Of a stretch of 64,000 nt of DNA, positions 35,118 to 44,106 are shown piece by piece. The stretch spans positions 1 through 64,000 of the forward strand of contig NZ_CP083724.1 of NCBI RefSeq assembly GCF_020150815.1. The letters are read 5' to 3'. Positions within the stretch are counted from its first letter, which is position 1. The number at the start of each line of letters is the position of its first letter. The position numbers and the translations under genes are program-made. The notes beneath the pieces are model-generated. The model did not search any database and was not told where the DNA came from. It saw nothing but the letters and a program-made list of their open reading frames with translations. The stretch comes from Haloprofundus salilacus (GTDB taxonomy: Archaea > Halobacteriota > Halobacteria > Halobacteriales > Haloferacaceae).

Positions 35118-36331
35118 CTGACCTCGTCGTCCACGATGCAGCCCAGGTCGCGACTCCGACCGTCGACAGCGATTTGGAGACGATTCGAGACGGCGCTGTG
35201 GCAATCGAGGACAGTGTGGTCGTCGCGGTCGGACCGACCGACGAAGTCGTCCGAGAACACCCACCAGAGAACGCGACGGCCGCCATCGACGCCTCCGGGA
35301 AAACGGTGCTACCGGGATTCGTCGACTCGCATACACACGCCATGTTCGCGGGCGACCGTGCCGACGAGTTCACCGCGAAACTCAGAGGCGCAACCTACCA
35401 AGATATCCTCACGGAGGGCGGCGGCATCTTGCGGACCGTTCGAGCGACGCGCGAAGCCTCTCACGAACAACTCGTGGAGAACCTCCTCGGGCATCTCGAC
35501 GTGATGCTCGCCCACGGGACGACGACGGTTGAGGTGAAGTCCGGTTACGGACTCGACGTCGAAACGGAAGTGAAGATGCTCGAAGCCATCGCCGAAGCGG
35601 ACGAACGCCACTCGATGGACGTAGTACCGACGTTCATGGGTGCTCACGCTGTCCCGAAAGACACCGACGCCGACGCCTACGTTGACCGGGTAATCGAGGA
35701 ACAGATACCCGCAGTAGCGGCGGACGACCTCGCCGAGTTCTGTGACGTCTTCTGCGAGGCGGGCGTTTTTTCGGTCGAGCACTCTCGTCGCATCCTCAAA
35801 GCCGGACGAGAACACGGGTTGAAGCCGAAGATCCACGCCGACGAGTTCGAGCGACTCGGCGGCGCACAGGTGGCTGCCGAAGTCGGTGCCACGAGCGCCG
35901 ATCACCTCTTGCAGTCGACGGCTGAGGATATTACGGCGCTCGGTGACGCGGACGTAACGCCCGTTCTCCTCCCGGGGACTGCGTTCGCGCTCGCGACTGA
36001 GTATGCCGATGCGAAAGCCTTCGAGGCGGCGAACATCCCGGTCGCGATTGCGACAGATTTCAACCCGAACTGCTTCTCACAGAGTATGGAGTTCGCAATC
36101 GACCTCGCCTGCAACGGAATGCGGATGTCGCCCGCGTCGGCTATCCGCAGTGCGACGGCGACAGCTGCCGAGGCGATCGACCGGACAGACGGCACGGGCA
36201 CACTCCGAGAGGATTCGCCCGGTGACTTAGTCGTCGCCGACGTACCTGACTACGAGCACCTCCCGTACAATTTCGGCGTACAGAACGTGCAAACGGTCGT
36301 CAAGCGCGGGGAGGTGGTGCGCCGTGACTGA
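35114..36331 (+). CDS. hutI: Imidazolonepropionase
   Basis: A 405-aa amidohydrolase with [19 protein letters not shown] (metal His-X-His), [18 protein letters not shown] and [16 protein letters not shown]. It opens the imidazolone ring to give formimidoyl-glutamate. The start is GTG 35114, overlapping the hutG stop by 4 bp (GTGA). A longer upstream frame from 35030 is arginine-rich antiparallel-coding noise. Confidence 0.95.
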   Translation: MTDLVVHDAAQVATPTVDSDLETIRDGAVAIEDSVVVAVGPTDEVVREHPPENATAAIDASGKTVLPGFVDSHTHAMFAGDRADEFTAKLRGATYQDILTEGGGILRTVRATREASHEQLVENLLGHLDVMLAHGTTTVEVKSGYGLDVETEVKMLEAIAEADERHSMDVVPTFMGAHAVPKDTDADAYVDRVIEEQIPAVAADDLAEFCDVFCEAGVFSVEHSRRILKAGREHGLKPKIHADEFERLGGAQVAAEVGATSADHLLQSTAEDITALGDADVTPVLLPGTAFALATEYADAKAFEAANIPVAIATDFNPNCFSQSMEFAIDLACNGMRMSPASAIRSATATAAEAIDRTDGTGTLREDSPGDLVVADVPDYEHLPYNFGVQNVQTVVKRGEVVRRD

Positions 36332-37898
36332 CGACCCGGTCGTCGTCGACGGCGAATCGCTCACGCCGGAAGCCGTCGAACGCGTCGCACGGGAGGGGGC
36401 GACCGTCCGTATCCCCGACGACGCACGTGAGCGCGTCCGCGAGTCACGCGAACGCATCGTCGACATCGTCGAATCGGGCCAGGCCGTCTACGGTGTGAAC
36501 ACCGGCTTCGGCGAACTCGTCCAGGAGCGCATTCCCGCAGACGACATCGAAGCGCTCCAGCAGAACCTCGTCCGGAGTCACGCTGCCGGAACGGGCCGAG
36601 AACTCGACGAAGAAGAGGTTCGTGCGATGCTCGTCACCCGTCTCAACGCGCTCGTAAAAGGATACAGCGGCATTCGAGAGCGAATCGTGGACCTCCTCGC
36701 GGGGATGTTGAACGAAGGAATTCATCCCGTCGTGAAGGCCAAAGGGAGCTTGGGCGCGAGCGGCGATCTCGCACCACTCGCTCACCTCGCTCTCGTCGTT
36801 ATCGGAGAGGGCGAAGCCACAGTCGATGGGGAGCGACTCCCCGGTGACGAGGCGCTGACCCGGAAGAATCTCGAACCGGTGACACTCCGTGCGAAGGAGG
36901 GATTGGCGCTCATCAATGGAACGCAACTGACCGTCGGACTGGCCTCGCTCGTCGTCTGTGACGCCGAACGAGCGATGCGTGCGGCGGATATCGCCGGTGC
37001 GATGACCACAGAGGCGACGATGGCTACGACGGCGAGTTCGCACGCCAGCATCCAGCGCGTTCGACCACACCGAGGGCAGGCCGAAAGTGCAGAAAATATA
37101 CGTCGACTCACCCAGAACTCCGAAATCGTCGAATCGCATCGGAACTGTGACCGGGTACAGGACGCGTACTCGCTTCGCTGTCTCCCGCAGGTTCACGGGG
37201 CGGTCCGGGACTCCATCCGACACCTCCGCGAGGCCGTCGAGACGGAACTCAATAGCGCGACGGATAATCCACTCGTGTTCGCCGCCGAAGAAGCAGACGA
37301 CCGCGCCAGCGGAACAGAGGGGGCTGCCGTCCTCTCCGGCGGGAACTTCCATGGGGAGCCGTTGGCGTTGCGGTTGGATTACGCCACGAGCGGTCTATCG
37401 GAACTGACCTCGATTTCGGAACGGCGGATAGATAGAATGCTCAATCCCAACGTCCAGGAAGAGTACCTCCCCCCGTTCTTGACCGAACGGAGCGGCCTTC
37501 GTTCGGGGTACATGATTGCGCAGTACACGGCCGCCGATCTCGTGAGCACGAACCGTTCGCAGGGACGGCCGTCAGTGGATAATATACCTGTCAGCGGGAA
37601 CCAAGAGGACCACGTCAGCATGAGCGCGCAGAGTGCGTACGTTGCGCGCGAGACCGTCGAATCCACGCTGTCCGTCGTCGGGATCGAACTGGCCTGTGCG
37701 GCGCAAGCGCTCGATTTCGTTGCGGGCCAAGCTCCGGGTGTCGGGACCGAGGCTGCCTATCAGACCATTCGAGATCGTCTCGCTCATCTCGACGACGACC
37801 GACCGATCCATCGAGATATGGAGGTGATGACAGAGATTCTTTGTTCCGATACCCTACTCGAAAACGTGGAGGCGGCACTCGGCGCGAAACTGGCATAA
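36324..37898 (+). CDS. hutH: Histidine ammonia-lyase
   Basis: A 524-aa member of the HAL/PAL family. The Ala-Ser-Gly triad that forms the MIO cofactor is in GSLGASGDLAPLAHLAL (about residue 140). Other blocks are VYGVNTGFGELVQ and QEDHVSMSAQSA. It converts histidine to urocanate, the first step of the pathway, although its gene is last. The start is GTG 36324, overlapping hutI by 8 bp. Gene order hutUGIH is the usual haloarchaeal one. Confidence 0.96.
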   Translation: MTDDPVVVDGESLTPEAVERVAREGATVRIPDDARERVRESRERIVDIVESGQAVYGVNTGFGELVQERIPADDIEALQQNLVRSHAAGTGRELDEEEVRAMLVTRLNALVKGYSGIRERIVDLLAGMLNEGIHPVVKAKGSLGASGDLAPLAHLALVVIGEGEATVDGERLPGDEALTRKNLEPVTLRAKEGLALINGTQLTVGLASLVVCDAERAMRAADIAGAMTTEATMATTASSHASIQRVRPHRGQAESAENIRRLTQNSEIVESHRNCDRVQDAYSLRCLPQVHGAVRDSIRHLREAVETELNSATDNPLVFAAEEADDRASGTEGAAVLSGGNFHGEPLALRLDYATSGLSELTSISERRIDRMLNPNVQEEYLPPFLTERSGLRSGYMIAQYTAADLVSTNRSQGRPSVDNIPVSGNQEDHVSMSAQSAYVARETVESTLSVVGIELACAAQALDFVAGQAPGVGTEAAYQTIRDRLAHLDDDRPIHRDMEVMTEILCSDTLLENVEAALGAKLA

Positions 37899-37945
37899 TG
37901 GATCCAATATGACCACCCCTTCCTTGCTCTCAGTCACCGTTTACA

Positions 37946-38048
37946 GTAGCTCGGATTTGTGCACGAGAGCGGCCGAATCCGCCGTTTGGGGTAGTTAGAA
38001 ACTCGAGCACGCGGTAGAGCGTTTTGTAGCTTTGTCAATCCGAGCTAC
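37946..38048. repeat. Inverted-repeat bounded segment (possible MITE)
   Basis: GTAGCTCGGATT (37946-37957) and AATCCGAGCTAC (38037-38048) are perfect 12-bp inverted repeats enclosing 79 bp without a gene. They may be the ends of a miniature element or a long-range hairpin at the 3' end of the hut operon. No clear target duplication. Confidence 0.4.
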
Positions 38049-38080
38049 AGTTTAGGATCGGTACTCACAGAGATGCAAGG

Positions 38081-38588
38081 AGGAAGCCCACGGCTAAAGC
38101 CGTGGGAGGAGTCCGACACGGCTCGAACCTATCCACGAGCGATAGCAGTCCGACTCCCCCGTGTCAATCTAAACTCTCATAAATAGCTAGTTCGATATGT
38201 GAACCACCGATGGAGGTGATTCGCACCGTCAAAGTCAAACTCGACGTACCCACAGAGCGATGCGACGACCTCCATCAAACCAAAGACCGGTTCCTCCACT
38301 GTGCGAACACCACCGCAGAGTGGGCGTGGAGACAAATCGGCGGTCAAAACACCAGTTCGTGTGTCAAAAGTACGAGTACGAACTGAATGCGGATTACAAC
38401 GCGAGCAAGAACATTGCTCGCAAACTCTTGAAGAGACTCCACTCGGGGCAGACGTCTTCGAGTGGAGGCGCACCCTGTCAGTGTGCGCTGACGTCAGGGA
38501 CGCTGAACCTGAACGGCGAGTTCTACGCCTACTCCGTAACGGAGGCCGAAGGGGAGTCCACTGACAAGCCCACAACTTCAGTCGTGGG
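38081..38588 (+). mobile_element. Internally deleted IS605-group element
   Basis: Begins with a strong hairpin (CCCACGGC, TAAA, GCCGTGGG, 38087-38106) and ends with another (CCCACAAC, TTCA, GTCGTGGG, 38569-38588). Inside, a tnpB N-terminus starts at ATG 38210 (MEVIRTVKVKLDVPTERCDD). It soon switches frame to a C-terminus (ELNADYNASKNIARKLLKRL, to 38595), so most of TnpB is missing. Both ends retained with the middle lost is what a non-autonomous, transposase-dependent derivative looks like. Confidence 0.7.
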
Positions 38589-38808
38589 TTACTGACACCT
38601 TCGAACGAGTCGTCCATCGGCCTGGGTATCACGTCGCCTCCCTCCTGCGATATCCTGGATGGGTATACGTCGAACACCCATAGTTGCTCGACCAGCGACC
38701 GAGGCTGTTCTTTTAAGTACCTTCTCCGGACAGATACGAATACATGGCAGAACCGCGCGGGGCAACTGAACGGAGTTCCTCGTACCTCCACATCAGGTTT
38801 GCCCTTGA

Positions 38809-39156
38809 ATGACGGATGGCAGCGATGTCCGGGCAGTTAGTGCCCTCCTCGAAGACGAGTACGCCCATGCGATCCTCATCCAGACGAGCAGACGGGAGAT
38901 GTCCGCGCCCGAACTGAGCGAGGCGTGTGACGCCTCCGTCTCAACCATCTATCGCCGAATCGAGCGACTTCAGGAGTACGACCTGCTCGACGAACGCCTC
39001 CAACTCGATCGAGACGGCCATCACTACAACACGTACAAAGCACGACTCGAGCGAATCGAAATAGAGCTCACAGACGGAGAGTTCGAGATCGAAGTCACGT
39101 ATCGGGAAGAAACCGCCGCCGACCGGTTTACCGATCTCTTCGAGGGATTACGCTAA
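38809..39156 (+). CDS. Winged-helix transcriptional regulator
   Basis: A 115-aa ArsR-like winged helix: ALLEDEYAHAILIQTSRREM, SAPELSEACDASVSTIYRRI with recognition helix, then a wing and a short C-terminus. Starts within 2 bp of the next gene's operon. Haloarchaeal genes of this type commonly precede one or two small membrane proteins, and here two follow (39158, 39553). It probably regulates its own operon. Confidence 0.85.
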   Translation: MTDGSDVRAVSALLEDEYAHAILIQTSRREMSAPELSEACDASVSTIYRRIERLQEYDLLDERLQLDRDGHHYNTYKARLERIEIELTDGEFEIEVTYREETAADRFTDLFEGLR

Positions 39157-39157
39157 G

Positions 39158-39556
39158 ATGTGGTCGCTCAGCCTTCTCCAGACGTCGACGGGCGGCTCAC
39201 CGGTTATCGTCGCACTCACCCTCCTCGGCCTGCTCGCAACGGTGCTTCTCTCCCTAGCCGTCGCCTATCTCGTGGTTCGCGGTTACAGGCGGAACCGAGA
39301 CCGTGCTCGGCTGTTCCTCGCAATCGGGCTTCTCTTCCTCACTACCGGCCCAATCGTTCTCCAGTTCGTCCTCACGAATGTCACCACGCTGTCGCCGGGT
39401 ATCCGGTCGGCTACTGCTAACGCGAGCAAGCTCGTCGGCCTCGCGTCGATACTCTACGCCATCTACGGTGGTACGCGACCACCGAAGAACCAACCCTCCA
39501 GCCATGACGAGGGGCGAGAACACGATCCTTCCCGGTCGGACGAGGTGGACTCATGA
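39158..39556 (+). CDS. Small membrane protein (DUF7521-like)
   Basis: A 132-aa protein with three predicted membrane helices (residues ~15-40, 50-70, 85-105) and a charged C-terminal tail (KNQPSSHDEGREHDPSRSDE). The motif YRRNRDRARLFLAIGLLFLT between helices resembles the haloarchaeal small membrane proteins listed from memory as DUF7521. Function unknown. It overlaps the following homologue by 4 bp. Confidence 0.8.
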   Translation: MWSLSLLQTSTGGSPVIVALTLLGLLATVLLSLAVAYLVVRGYRRNRDRARLFLAIGLLFLTTGPIVLQFVLTNVTTLSPGIRSATANASKLVGLASILYAIYGGTRPPKNQPSSHDEGREHDPSRSDEVDS

Positions 39557-39864
39557 TTCCAGTACTACTGGGAGTCGCGGCCGCTGTTGGGTCGGATAGT
39601 AGTCTGATAGCTGGCTTCGCAGCAGTGACTGCGATAGCGGGCTTCTTCGTCGCGACATTGGCTTTCCGTGGTTACCAACGAAACGCAAGTCGCCCGATGT
39701 TGTATCTCGCGCTTGGCATCGTCCTGCTCACTACCGTCCCTGTCAGCGTGGATTACGCCCTACAGGGAGTGACGGCTGCAACCGACGCGGAGATTCTTCT
39801 CGCCGTCACGGCTACGCATCTCGCCGGGATACTCGCAATTCTCTACGCTCTCACACGAGCGTAG
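39553..39864 (+). CDS. Small membrane protein, second homologue
   Basis: A 103-aa protein of three predicted membrane helices. FRGYQRNASRPMLYLALGIV parallels YRRNRDRARLFLAIG in its upstream neighbour, so the two are tandem paralogues and perhaps form a heteromer. Translationally coupled (ATGA). Confidence 0.8.
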   Translation: MIPVLLGVAAAVGSDSSLIAGFAAVTAIAGFFVATLAFRGYQRNASRPMLYLALGIVLLTTVPVSVDYALQGVTAATDAEILLAVTATHLAGILAILYALTRA

Positions 39865-39878
39865 GCGCCCGGTGGGTG

Positions 39879-40646
39879 TTACCGTCGAGCGAACGGATAC
39901 CAGGTCGGCGTCGTCCAGTAGCGTGGTGTCGTCAGCATTCGCTGTGCGTACTGGCCCCATAGTTGGGCGGCGACGTTGCTGAACAGGAGCGTCACGAACA
40001 GCAGACTAACCCCAAGCGCGGCGACGAGCACCGCACCGAAGAGTGAGCCGATCTGCCACGAACCGAGTTGGAACGTCGTCGTGAGCCCGATGAGAAGGGA
40101 GTCCCACCCAAACAGGATGTCGAGTGTGACGTCCGTGGTGGGAATCGGTCCATACGCAGTAACTGGTGCCTCCGTGTAATAGAAGGGGGCGAGCAGAAAG
40201 CTCATCGATGTAGCTCCCGCAGACGCGAGGAGGCCAAACACGAGGGTAGCATAGACGAACTCCGAAAGGAGATACACGATTGATTTCCACGTCTGGAGGG
40301 CGGTGACGAGTCGTTTGGTCCGCGTCCAGAGTGATCCGTCAGTTTTCGCGGTAGACGCTGGTGTCTCAACGCCGAGTAGGCTTTGAACCAGACGTCGTTC
40401 GAGTCTCGCCAGCTCGATAGCAAGCACGAAGAACGCCAAGACGATTGGAACCCCGATGCCGAGGGGAATCAGGGACACACCAGTTAGAAACCCCACCGTC
40501 AGCAGCATGAAATAGCAGTTCCCCAGTGGAAACATCAAGACGAGATACACGAGGTTTCGGTACGTCTGGGGCTGAAGTGGTGTGCGGAGAACCGTATCGA
40601 CTGGTGAGCCCGGTTCAGCGTCGTTCGAAGTCAGTGGAGTCGTCAT
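39879..40646 (-). CDS. Sensor-domain membrane protein
   Basis: A 255-aa protein with four to five membrane helices, including TYRNLVYLVLMFPLGNCYFM, VSLIPLGIGVPIVLAFFVLA and a C-terminal block VAAQLWGQYAQRMLTTPRYW. It matches the putative sensor domain often fused to histidine kinases in actinobacteria and haloarchaea, but stands alone here. Convergent with the membrane-protein pair. Probably part of a membrane-state response; partner kinase not seen. Confidence 0.72.
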   Translation of the reverse strand: MTTPLTSNDAEPGSPVDTVLRTPLQPQTYRNLVYLVLMFPLGNCYFMLLTVGFLTGVSLIPLGIGVPIVLAFFVLAIELARLERRLVQSLLGVETPASTAKTDGSLWTRTKRLVTALQTWKSIVYLLSEFVYATLVFGLLASAGATSMSFLLAPFYYTEAPVTAYGPIPTTDVTLDILFGWDSLLIGLTTTFQLGSWQIGSLFGAVLVAALGVSLLFVTLLFSNVAAQLWGQYAQRMLTTPRYWTTPTWYPFARR

Positions 40647-40870
40647 TGTCTTGATCTCGGGGTTGGGCGGCGAATCTCTCTGGCTATAGAACCCTGGTGG
40701 TCTTAATCAGCGGGGTGGTAACCGACGTATCGATGAGCATCTAGGGGTAACTGCGAGCTACGCTGTCACGATACTCAGCAGTGTCTCATCCTCTATATAT
40801 GCCTTGTGCACAAACGCTGTTCTGGCAGTTGTGCTATCCGCTCTATGGGTGGTCCGCGCTCAGGTGATGT

Positions 40871-41458
40871 ATGGACAAGCGTACGACCTCCAAGCATAAC
40901 AACTCGAACCAGGTCACAGACTCTCCGCCGGGACAGCCATCTGCTGACCGACCGACTGACCACTCTATTCACCGTACTGCATGTGATCGACGTCGATTCC
41001 TCAGTGCGGCGGGTAGCCTCGCACTCGTCGGTCTGCTCGGAGGTTGTACGAATACCGCAAACGACGGAGACTCCGGGTCGAATGGAGAAAGTGACCCAGC
41101 GAGCGTCGACGACTGGCTTTCGAATACCGGGAACTACGAGGGCGTCGTAGACACAACGGATGTGGATTCGGTGACCATCGAAGTCGGTGCTCGAGGGAAT
41201 AACGGCGCAAACGCGTTCGCGCCAGCTGCGATCGAGATCTCTCCCGGAACGACGGTGACGTGGGAGTGGGTCGACGGCTATCACAACGTCGTCGCCACGG
41301 AGGGGCAGTTCGATAGCGGTGAGGTCGAACAGAACGCGACCTTCGAACACACGTTCGATACGACTGGGACGGTGTACTACTACTGCGAGCCGCATCGCTC
41401 GATGGCCATGAAAGGTGCAATCGTCGTCTCAGATGGCGCCAGTGGGGGTTCGCCATGA
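40871..41458 (+). CDS. Halocyanin-type blue copper lipoprotein
   Basis: A 195-aa secreted protein. The N-terminus has a Tat lipoprotein signal, CDRRRFLSAAGSLALVGLLG followed by GC (lipid-anchored Cys). The mature part is a plastocyanin-like cupredoxin with copper ligands His in DGYHNVVA and Cys, His and Met in YYYCEPHRSMAMKG. It carries electrons at the outer face of the membrane. The next gene overlaps it by 4 bp and is a membrane protein, a likely partner. The exact start is uncertain because the Tat motif is 40 residues in. Confidence 0.9.
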   Translation: MDKRTTSKHNNSNQVTDSPPGQPSADRPTDHSIHRTACDRRRFLSAAGSLALVGLLGGCTNTANDGDSGSNGESDPASVDDWLSNTGNYEGVVDTTDVDSVTIEVGARGNNGANAFAPAAIEISPGTTVTWEWVDGYHNVVATEGQFDSGEVEQNATFEHTFDTTGTVYYYCEPHRSMAMKGAIVVSDGASGGSP

Positions 41459-42117
41459 CCTCTGGTGACTCTGAAACGCTCGCACAGAACGCGGGAACTC
41501 CCGCGTGGTGGACGCCGCGACGGAGAAAACTCGCGGGACTCTGTGGTCTCGTCGGTGGCGTCGGTGGCCTCCTCGTGAGCCTCGCGGGATTCGGTCTCGT
41601 TGGTTTTTCACTCGACGACACCGGAATCGGACTCACATCCAGGACTGTCATCATCTTCCTTCCCCTCTTGCATATCTTGTTAGCAGTCAGCCTGTTTGCG
41701 GCCGACGCGAGCTACGGTTCCAGTTACGGTCGTCGTGGCCGCACCGTCGCTCGATTGCTCGTACTGTCTTTATGTGGCGAAGCAGTCACCATTCTCGTCC
41801 TCATGATGGGGCCGTCCATGCTCGGCGGACTGCTGATTCCCATCGGGATTCTTCACGCCGCGATATACATGGCAATACGCCTCTTCGGGAGTCTCTACGG
41901 GCTCAGTCTCCGACGACACGAGAGTTCGAGTCGGTTGACTGTGGGCCTGTTCATCGTCCTCTTTCCGTCGATATTCGTCCTTGCACCGCTCACCCAAATC
42001 GGCTTTCCGAGCGCGTTCATCGGTGCACCGCTCGACCTGGCGTTCATCGCGCTCAGCTACGAACTCTGGACGACCGACACGGACGCGATCGGTAGCGAAA
42101 ATTCGGTGATAGGATGA
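41455..42117 (+). CDS. Membrane protein coupled to halocyanin
   Basis: A 220-aa protein with about six predicted membrane helices (first at about residues 28-48) and no recognised motif. It overlaps the halocyanin gene by 4 bp, so the two are made together. A role in anchoring or accepting electrons from the copper protein is only a guess; no heme ligand pattern stands out. Confidence 0.75.
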   Translation: MTSGDSETLAQNAGTPAWWTPRRRKLAGLCGLVGGVGGLLVSLAGFGLVGFSLDDTGIGLTSRTVIIFLPLLHILLAVSLFAADASYGSSYGRRGRTVARLLVLSLCGEAVTILVLMMGPSMLGGLLIPIGILHAAIYMAIRLFGSLYGLSLRRHESSSRLTVGLFIVLFPSIFVLAPLTQIGFPSAFIGAPLDLAFIALSYELWTTDTDAIGSENSVIG

Positions 42118-42198
42118 CTGGTTTACTACTTAGTGCGCTATCCCGATCTGTACATCGTCCATCGAGGACAATCAGTCCGATCGTCTCGCCGGTAAGCG

Positions 42199-42324
42199 GC
42201 TGTGATCGTTGGCACGGCTTCCGGGAGTGAAGCCATCGCCAGTGAGGCTATCGGGGCTGAGGTTACCGATCACGTCGCCGTGACGGAATCGACAGAACAG
42301 CTGGTTGAGGAGCTCTTGGACTGA
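42199..42324 (+). pseudogene. 3' fragment of an unidentified gene
   Basis: The frame reads AVIVGTASGSEAIASEAIG, AEVTDHVAVTESTEQLVEEL and LD, then stop; its acidic composition is typical of real haloarchaeal proteins. No start or upstream coding continues, so it is the tail of a lost gene. Family not recognised. Confidence 0.4.
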
Positions 42325-42675
42325 ACCGAACGAGCAGTTCGGTCCGCACATCGGACAGCTATCCAGTGAGAGCGCGCTCGGCAGTTCGCTGCAATCTTTA
42401 ACGACTCGCGGGTTCCACGTATACTGTATCGACAATCCTCGGAACTCGCCTAGGCGGCACTGCGGCACAAGAGCATCGAAACGACGCACCAGTCGTATTC
42501 GCACATCGTAGCGAGTGAGGTAAGCGAAGACGTCGGGATATCCTCGGTGATAAATGAACCAGCCACATTTGGCTGTTCTACCGACCAGCACAACCACGAT
42601 CGACGTCTCGTACGCCGAATCGAAAAGTGAATCATAACCCGAAGAGAAGCAATAACGAGCACGTCGGGTCTCTCC

Positions 42676-42795
42676 TTAGAGTTCCGCGAGATAGGCACGA
42701 CCTTCCTGACTAATTCGGTAGATTCCTTGGTCTTCGTTGTAGTATTCAACTAATTCGACTTCGAGCAGTTTTACTAGCTTGACGATGAGACATTG
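42676..42795 (-). pseudogene. Winged-helix C-terminal fragment
   Basis: The minus frame VKLVKLLEVELVEYYNEDQG then IYRISQEGRAYLAEL, stop at 42676, matches the wing and final helix of small haloarchaeal HTH proteins. The recognition helix is missing where it abuts the next open frame. Confidence 0.5.
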
Positions 42796-43098
42796 GGGGT
42801 TCTACTTCGACAAGACGCTCTTGACGATGCTGAAGACTTAGTAGAGATGGGTGTGAGTCGTTCCAGAGTTAAGGAACTAGCTCGTGGAGGCTTCCGAATC
42901 AAAAAGCACCTCACTGGTATCAAGATCATTCGGAATTCACCCTATACGGTAAAAGATCGCGACGATGTCGGTGAAATCTTAGCAGTAAAAACAGTACTCC
43001 TGAAACACCTCAACCCTGGCGATGAAATCTCACCCCCATCTCCTCAGAAAGGAGTCGATATTGTGTTCGAGAATGGGGCTACGAAAGTTCTGCTCTGA
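42793..43098 (+). CDS. Hypothetical protein, possibly partial
   Basis: A 101-aa frame (TTG start) encodes RQDALDDAEDLVEMGVSRSR, VKELARGGFRIKKHLTGIKI and a short C-terminus KGVDIVFENGATKVLL. Codon use is less GC-biased than the neighbours, suggesting transferred DNA. It abuts a broken winged-helix gene on the other strand, so its 5' end may be missing. Not recognised. Confidence 0.4.
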   Translation: MGVLLRQDALDDAEDLVEMGVSRSRVKELARGGFRIKKHLTGIKIIRNSPYTVKDRDDVGEILAVKTVLLKHLNPGDEISPPSPQKGVDIVFENGATKVLL

Positions 43099-43173
43099 TG
43101 CACTAGAATTCGGAGTACGCCCAGTCATCTATCGGAACTAAATTCAACCGGTCACCCATTTCTGCTCATAAAG

Positions 43174-43965
43174 GTGACACCTGACGGAATCTCCGAACGC
43201 CTCTCGATGCCGACCGTCGATGGTATCCTTACATCGTATCCTATCCATAAGTACGAGCGCGTCAATAACAAGATTCGACACAAGCGAGAGCAGTTAGTCC
43301 ACGAGGTGGCGAACCAAACTCTTGCGCTCGCCTTCGTGTACAACGTTGATGCGATTGTTCACGAAGACCTGCGAAGCCTCAGTCCGCCTCGGGGTGAAGG
43401 GCAGTTGTCGTGGGAACTCTCGTCGTGTGCACGTCGTGAGATCATCGAGAAAATCGAGTACCGGGCGGACATCGCCGGATTGCACGTGAAGCGGGTGCAT
43501 CCGGGCAATACGTCACGCTCCTGTCCTCGGTGTGGTTCGACAGGCCACACTACGAAGTCCCCTGATCACTCCTTTGAAGTGTGGTGGGGCGGACACTTCC
43601 GCTGTGAGAACGCTCGATGTGGCTACCAAGCTGACCGAGACTATGTTGGCGCGGTGAACGTGGCTCGCGTGTTCTTCAGCGACTCGGCTTCACTGGAACA
43701 CGATTTTATGTCTTCCTATACGGGGGACTGTGAAATCGTGCCAGCTGACCGTTCCGCTGGCCCGCGTCTCGCGTTCGGTAACGCTCCTGTAGCGTATCTC
43801 GGACAGTCGGATGAAGATGTGACTGCTGGTGGTGGGTCGTGCTTGATAGCGCCCGCTGTCACCCCGACAGAGACGAAAAACAACAGTAGCAACACTGCAT
43901 CAAGCCCAGCGATGTTTGGAGTGACCAGTTTTAACCGAGTCACTACCAATTGCTACCGAAAATAG
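43174..43965 (+). pseudogene. tnpB: 5'-truncated tnpB
   Basis: The 263-aa open frame holds the C-terminal half of TnpB: HEDLRSLSPPRGEGQLSWEL (RuvC-II Glu), SCPRCGSTGHTTKSP and CENARCGYQADRDYVGAVN (zinc ribbon and RuvC-III Asp). The N-terminal half with the RuvC-I Asp is absent, and an unusual 90-residue Ser/Thr-rich tail follows. No hairpin end was clearly seen. It cannot be a working nuclease. Confidence 0.8.
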
Positions 43966-44106
43966 GAACGGTCGCCGCATCGATTAGTGATATGCCGTTT
44001 CTCAGCTTTTGAATATCCCGATTGGAGTATTGTACTCAACCCCGGGAGATCATGTACAATTCTTGAGATAAAGTTATGCATTCGAGCATCGTTACTAGTT
44101 CCTGCT

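Noticed and set aside
43174-43965. Truncated tnpB as a functional RNA-guided nuclease
   Set aside because: The RuvC-I aspartate half is missing, so the catalytic triad is incomplete.
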